A stretch of DNA of 64,000 bases from Hyphomicrobiaceae bacterium (lineage in GTDB: Bacteria; Pseudomonadota; Alphaproteobacteria; Rhizobiales; Hyphomicrobiaceae). The position numbers and the translations under genes were made by a program. Location: contig JAURWC010000084.1 in NCBI GenBank assembly GCA_030655135.1, forward strand, positions 62,001 to 126,000, in the 5' to 3' direction. Shown in pieces: positions 63,215-64,000 of the stretch. Under the pieces are notes generated by a model that saw nothing but the letters and a program-made list of their open reading frames with translations, was not told the origin of the DNA and searched no databases. Positions within the stretch are counted from its first letter, which is position 1. Every line of letters starts with the position of its first letter.

Positions 63215-63559
63215 ATGCGGTACATCGCGCAAGATTGCGCCTACGCCTTGCACATTTCCAACGAGGCTTTGCCGTTTGCCGGCGAGACGGTTGGCCGCGA
63301 CAATATCGAGGCCACGCTTCATCACATCCGCCAGAAATTCGACTACCTGCTGTACCGCCCTTTCAACATGCACGAAGGCGGGGACCAGGTCCGGCTGCAG
63401 GTGGAGTTCATGTACCGCCACCGCGCCAGCGGCGAGATGCTTTCGGGCCACTTCCGCCTGGTCCTTAAATTTCGCGACGGCATGATCGTTCGCGGCGACG
63501 AATATCACGATCGCGCGCGCATCGAGGCCTTCATGCGACTGATAGCCAGCGAAGCCTAA
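63215..63559 (+). CDS. NTF2/SnoaL-like protein, start uncertain
   Basis: The 114-residue frame starts at ATG 63215, but in-frame sequence continues coding-like upstream to about 63140 (LIDKNDVIVHRFTKAWARGD), where it meets a stop without any ATG, GTG or TTG. Homologues of this SnoaL-like fold begin with such a segment. The gene may use a rare start, or a frameshift may have separated it from ATG 63121 (MSQVSHSA). Domain features are HEGGDQVRLQVEFMYRHRAS and FRLVLKFRDGMIVRGDEYHD. The role is unknown. Confidence 0.6.
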   Translation: MRYIAQDCAYALHISNEALPFAGETVGRDNIEATLHHIRQKFDYLLYRPFNMHEGGDQVRLQVEFMYRHRASGEMLSGHFRLVLKFRDGMIVRGDEYHDRARIEAFMRLIASEA

Positions 63560-63608
63560 AGGTTGTCAGAGATCCCGGTTCCGGTAAGAACGGGCGCGCA
63601 AGAGCAGC

Positions 63609-63803
63609 TCAAAGCTCGCTAACTGGCTCACGCTTGCCCTGGCGCTCGCGCCGCAAGGCCCAGTCCGCGCCGCCTGCCCTATCAACGCGGTCAAGCCCGT
63701 TGGCGCTGTCGCCTTCACTCGCGGGCTCAGACACATTGGCCCTGTCACGGGCCGGCCCCATGGCCAACAACGCGGCCAACGCAACTACCATCGATCTCAA
63801 CAC
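63609..63803 (-). CDS. Possible small exported protein
   Basis: The 64-residue frame starts at GTG 63803 after AAAGGGGG. It opens with a signal-peptide-like stretch (RSMVVALAALLAMGPARD), and the rest is polar. No family is recognised, and an alternative frame on the same strand (63566-63784) also looks open near the end, so a frameshift is possible. Weakly supported. Confidence 0.3.
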   Translation of the reverse strand: MLRSMVVALAALLAMGPARDRANVSEPASEGDSANGLDRVDRAGGADWALRRERQGKREPVSEL

Positions 63804-63905
63804 GGCATCCCCCTTTGCTGGTGCTGGTCCTACCTGAAAACCCCTGCGATTTCGTTAGATGGTAACGGTGGATTCGGTTGTCACCGGGGTGACAAGGCGG
63901 CAGCA

Positions 63906-63933
63906 AAAAGGCCCTGCAAATGCAGGGCCTTTT
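63906..63933. terminator. Bidirectional intrinsic terminator
   Basis: AAAAGGCCCTGC pairs perfectly with GCAGGGCCTTTT (12 pairs, AAAT loop), giving a T-run on either strand. It lies 25 bases past the stop of the gene entering from the right edge. Confidence 0.88.
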
Positions 63934-63957
63934 CTCGATCAACGATGTATTCCGGCA

Positions 63958-64000
63958 TCAGCCGTGGGCAAGAACGGCCAGTAACAACAGGGCCACGATA
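63958..64000 (-). CDS. C-terminal end of a gene entering from the right edge
   Basis: On the minus strand the last 13 codons read hydrophobically (IVALLLLAVLAHG) before a TGA at 63958-63960. A strong terminator follows 25 bases on. This suggests the end of a membrane protein, but too little is present to name it. Confidence 0.4.
   Translation of the reverse strand, partial: IVALLLLAVLAHG

Overview
The window looks like chromosome of an alphaproteobacterium of the order Hyphomicrobiales, perhaps near Hyphomicrobium; the genus is a guess. Support comes from the fixNOQP-fixGHIS arrangement, the FixK-type regulatory sites, and a core block with plsX-fabH-ihfA-merR, a CBP3-type cytochrome bc1 chaperone and bamE. 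No ribosomal RNA gene or CRISPR array is visible. There is one tRNA, tRNA-Pro(GGG).

Positions 1-5020 form a signalling block: a chemoreceptor with a PilZ-like tail (cut by the left edge), an HPt-like protein, a MASE1 hybrid histidine kinase and a LuxR-type response regulator.

Positions 5200-42300 are a low-oxygen and stress supercluster. It carries an alcohol dehydrogenase, the complete cbb3 oxidase structural and maturation genes, two Usp loci, Hsp20, BON and CBS proteins, a P-type ATPase, a VIT-type transporter, an amphi-Trp protein, a flavodoxin-fold quinone reductase, a PAS hybrid kinase with a convergent OmpR-type regulator, a Pat-like acyl-CoA synthetase/acetyltransferase, a FixK-like regulator, a hemerythrin-like protein with a small cytochrome c, an ECF-type sigma factor, two eRF1-like proteins and an Mla/MCE lipid transporter. 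What ties it together is 17 FNR/FixK boxes (TTGAY-N4-RTCAA type), nearly all about 47-64 bases before a start codon. The FixK-like regulator at 33.6-34.3 kb has the matching E-x-x-S-R recognition helix. One box precedes no gene but is followed by a strong terminator, which suggests a FixK-controlled small RNA at about 15471-15555.

Positions 42600-55100 look accessory: a serine resolvase, small unknown genes, a CzcA/CusA-type metal efflux operon with its two-component system, a 540-base repeat-containing gap, then a minus-strand module of a polymerase-like protein of about 390 residues, a small unknown, an AlpA-type regulator and another unknown. The module ends against the 3' side of tRNA-Pro, a common integration point for islands. 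The polymerase-like protein has recognisable counterparts of motifs A, B and C of family-A DNA polymerases and T7-type RNA polymerases, and I know no named function for it.

Positions 55250-64000 are core chromosome: phosphopantetheinyl transferase, MerR regulator, ihfA, a chemoreceptor, fabH, plsX, DUF177, the bc1 chaperone, bamE and small genes.
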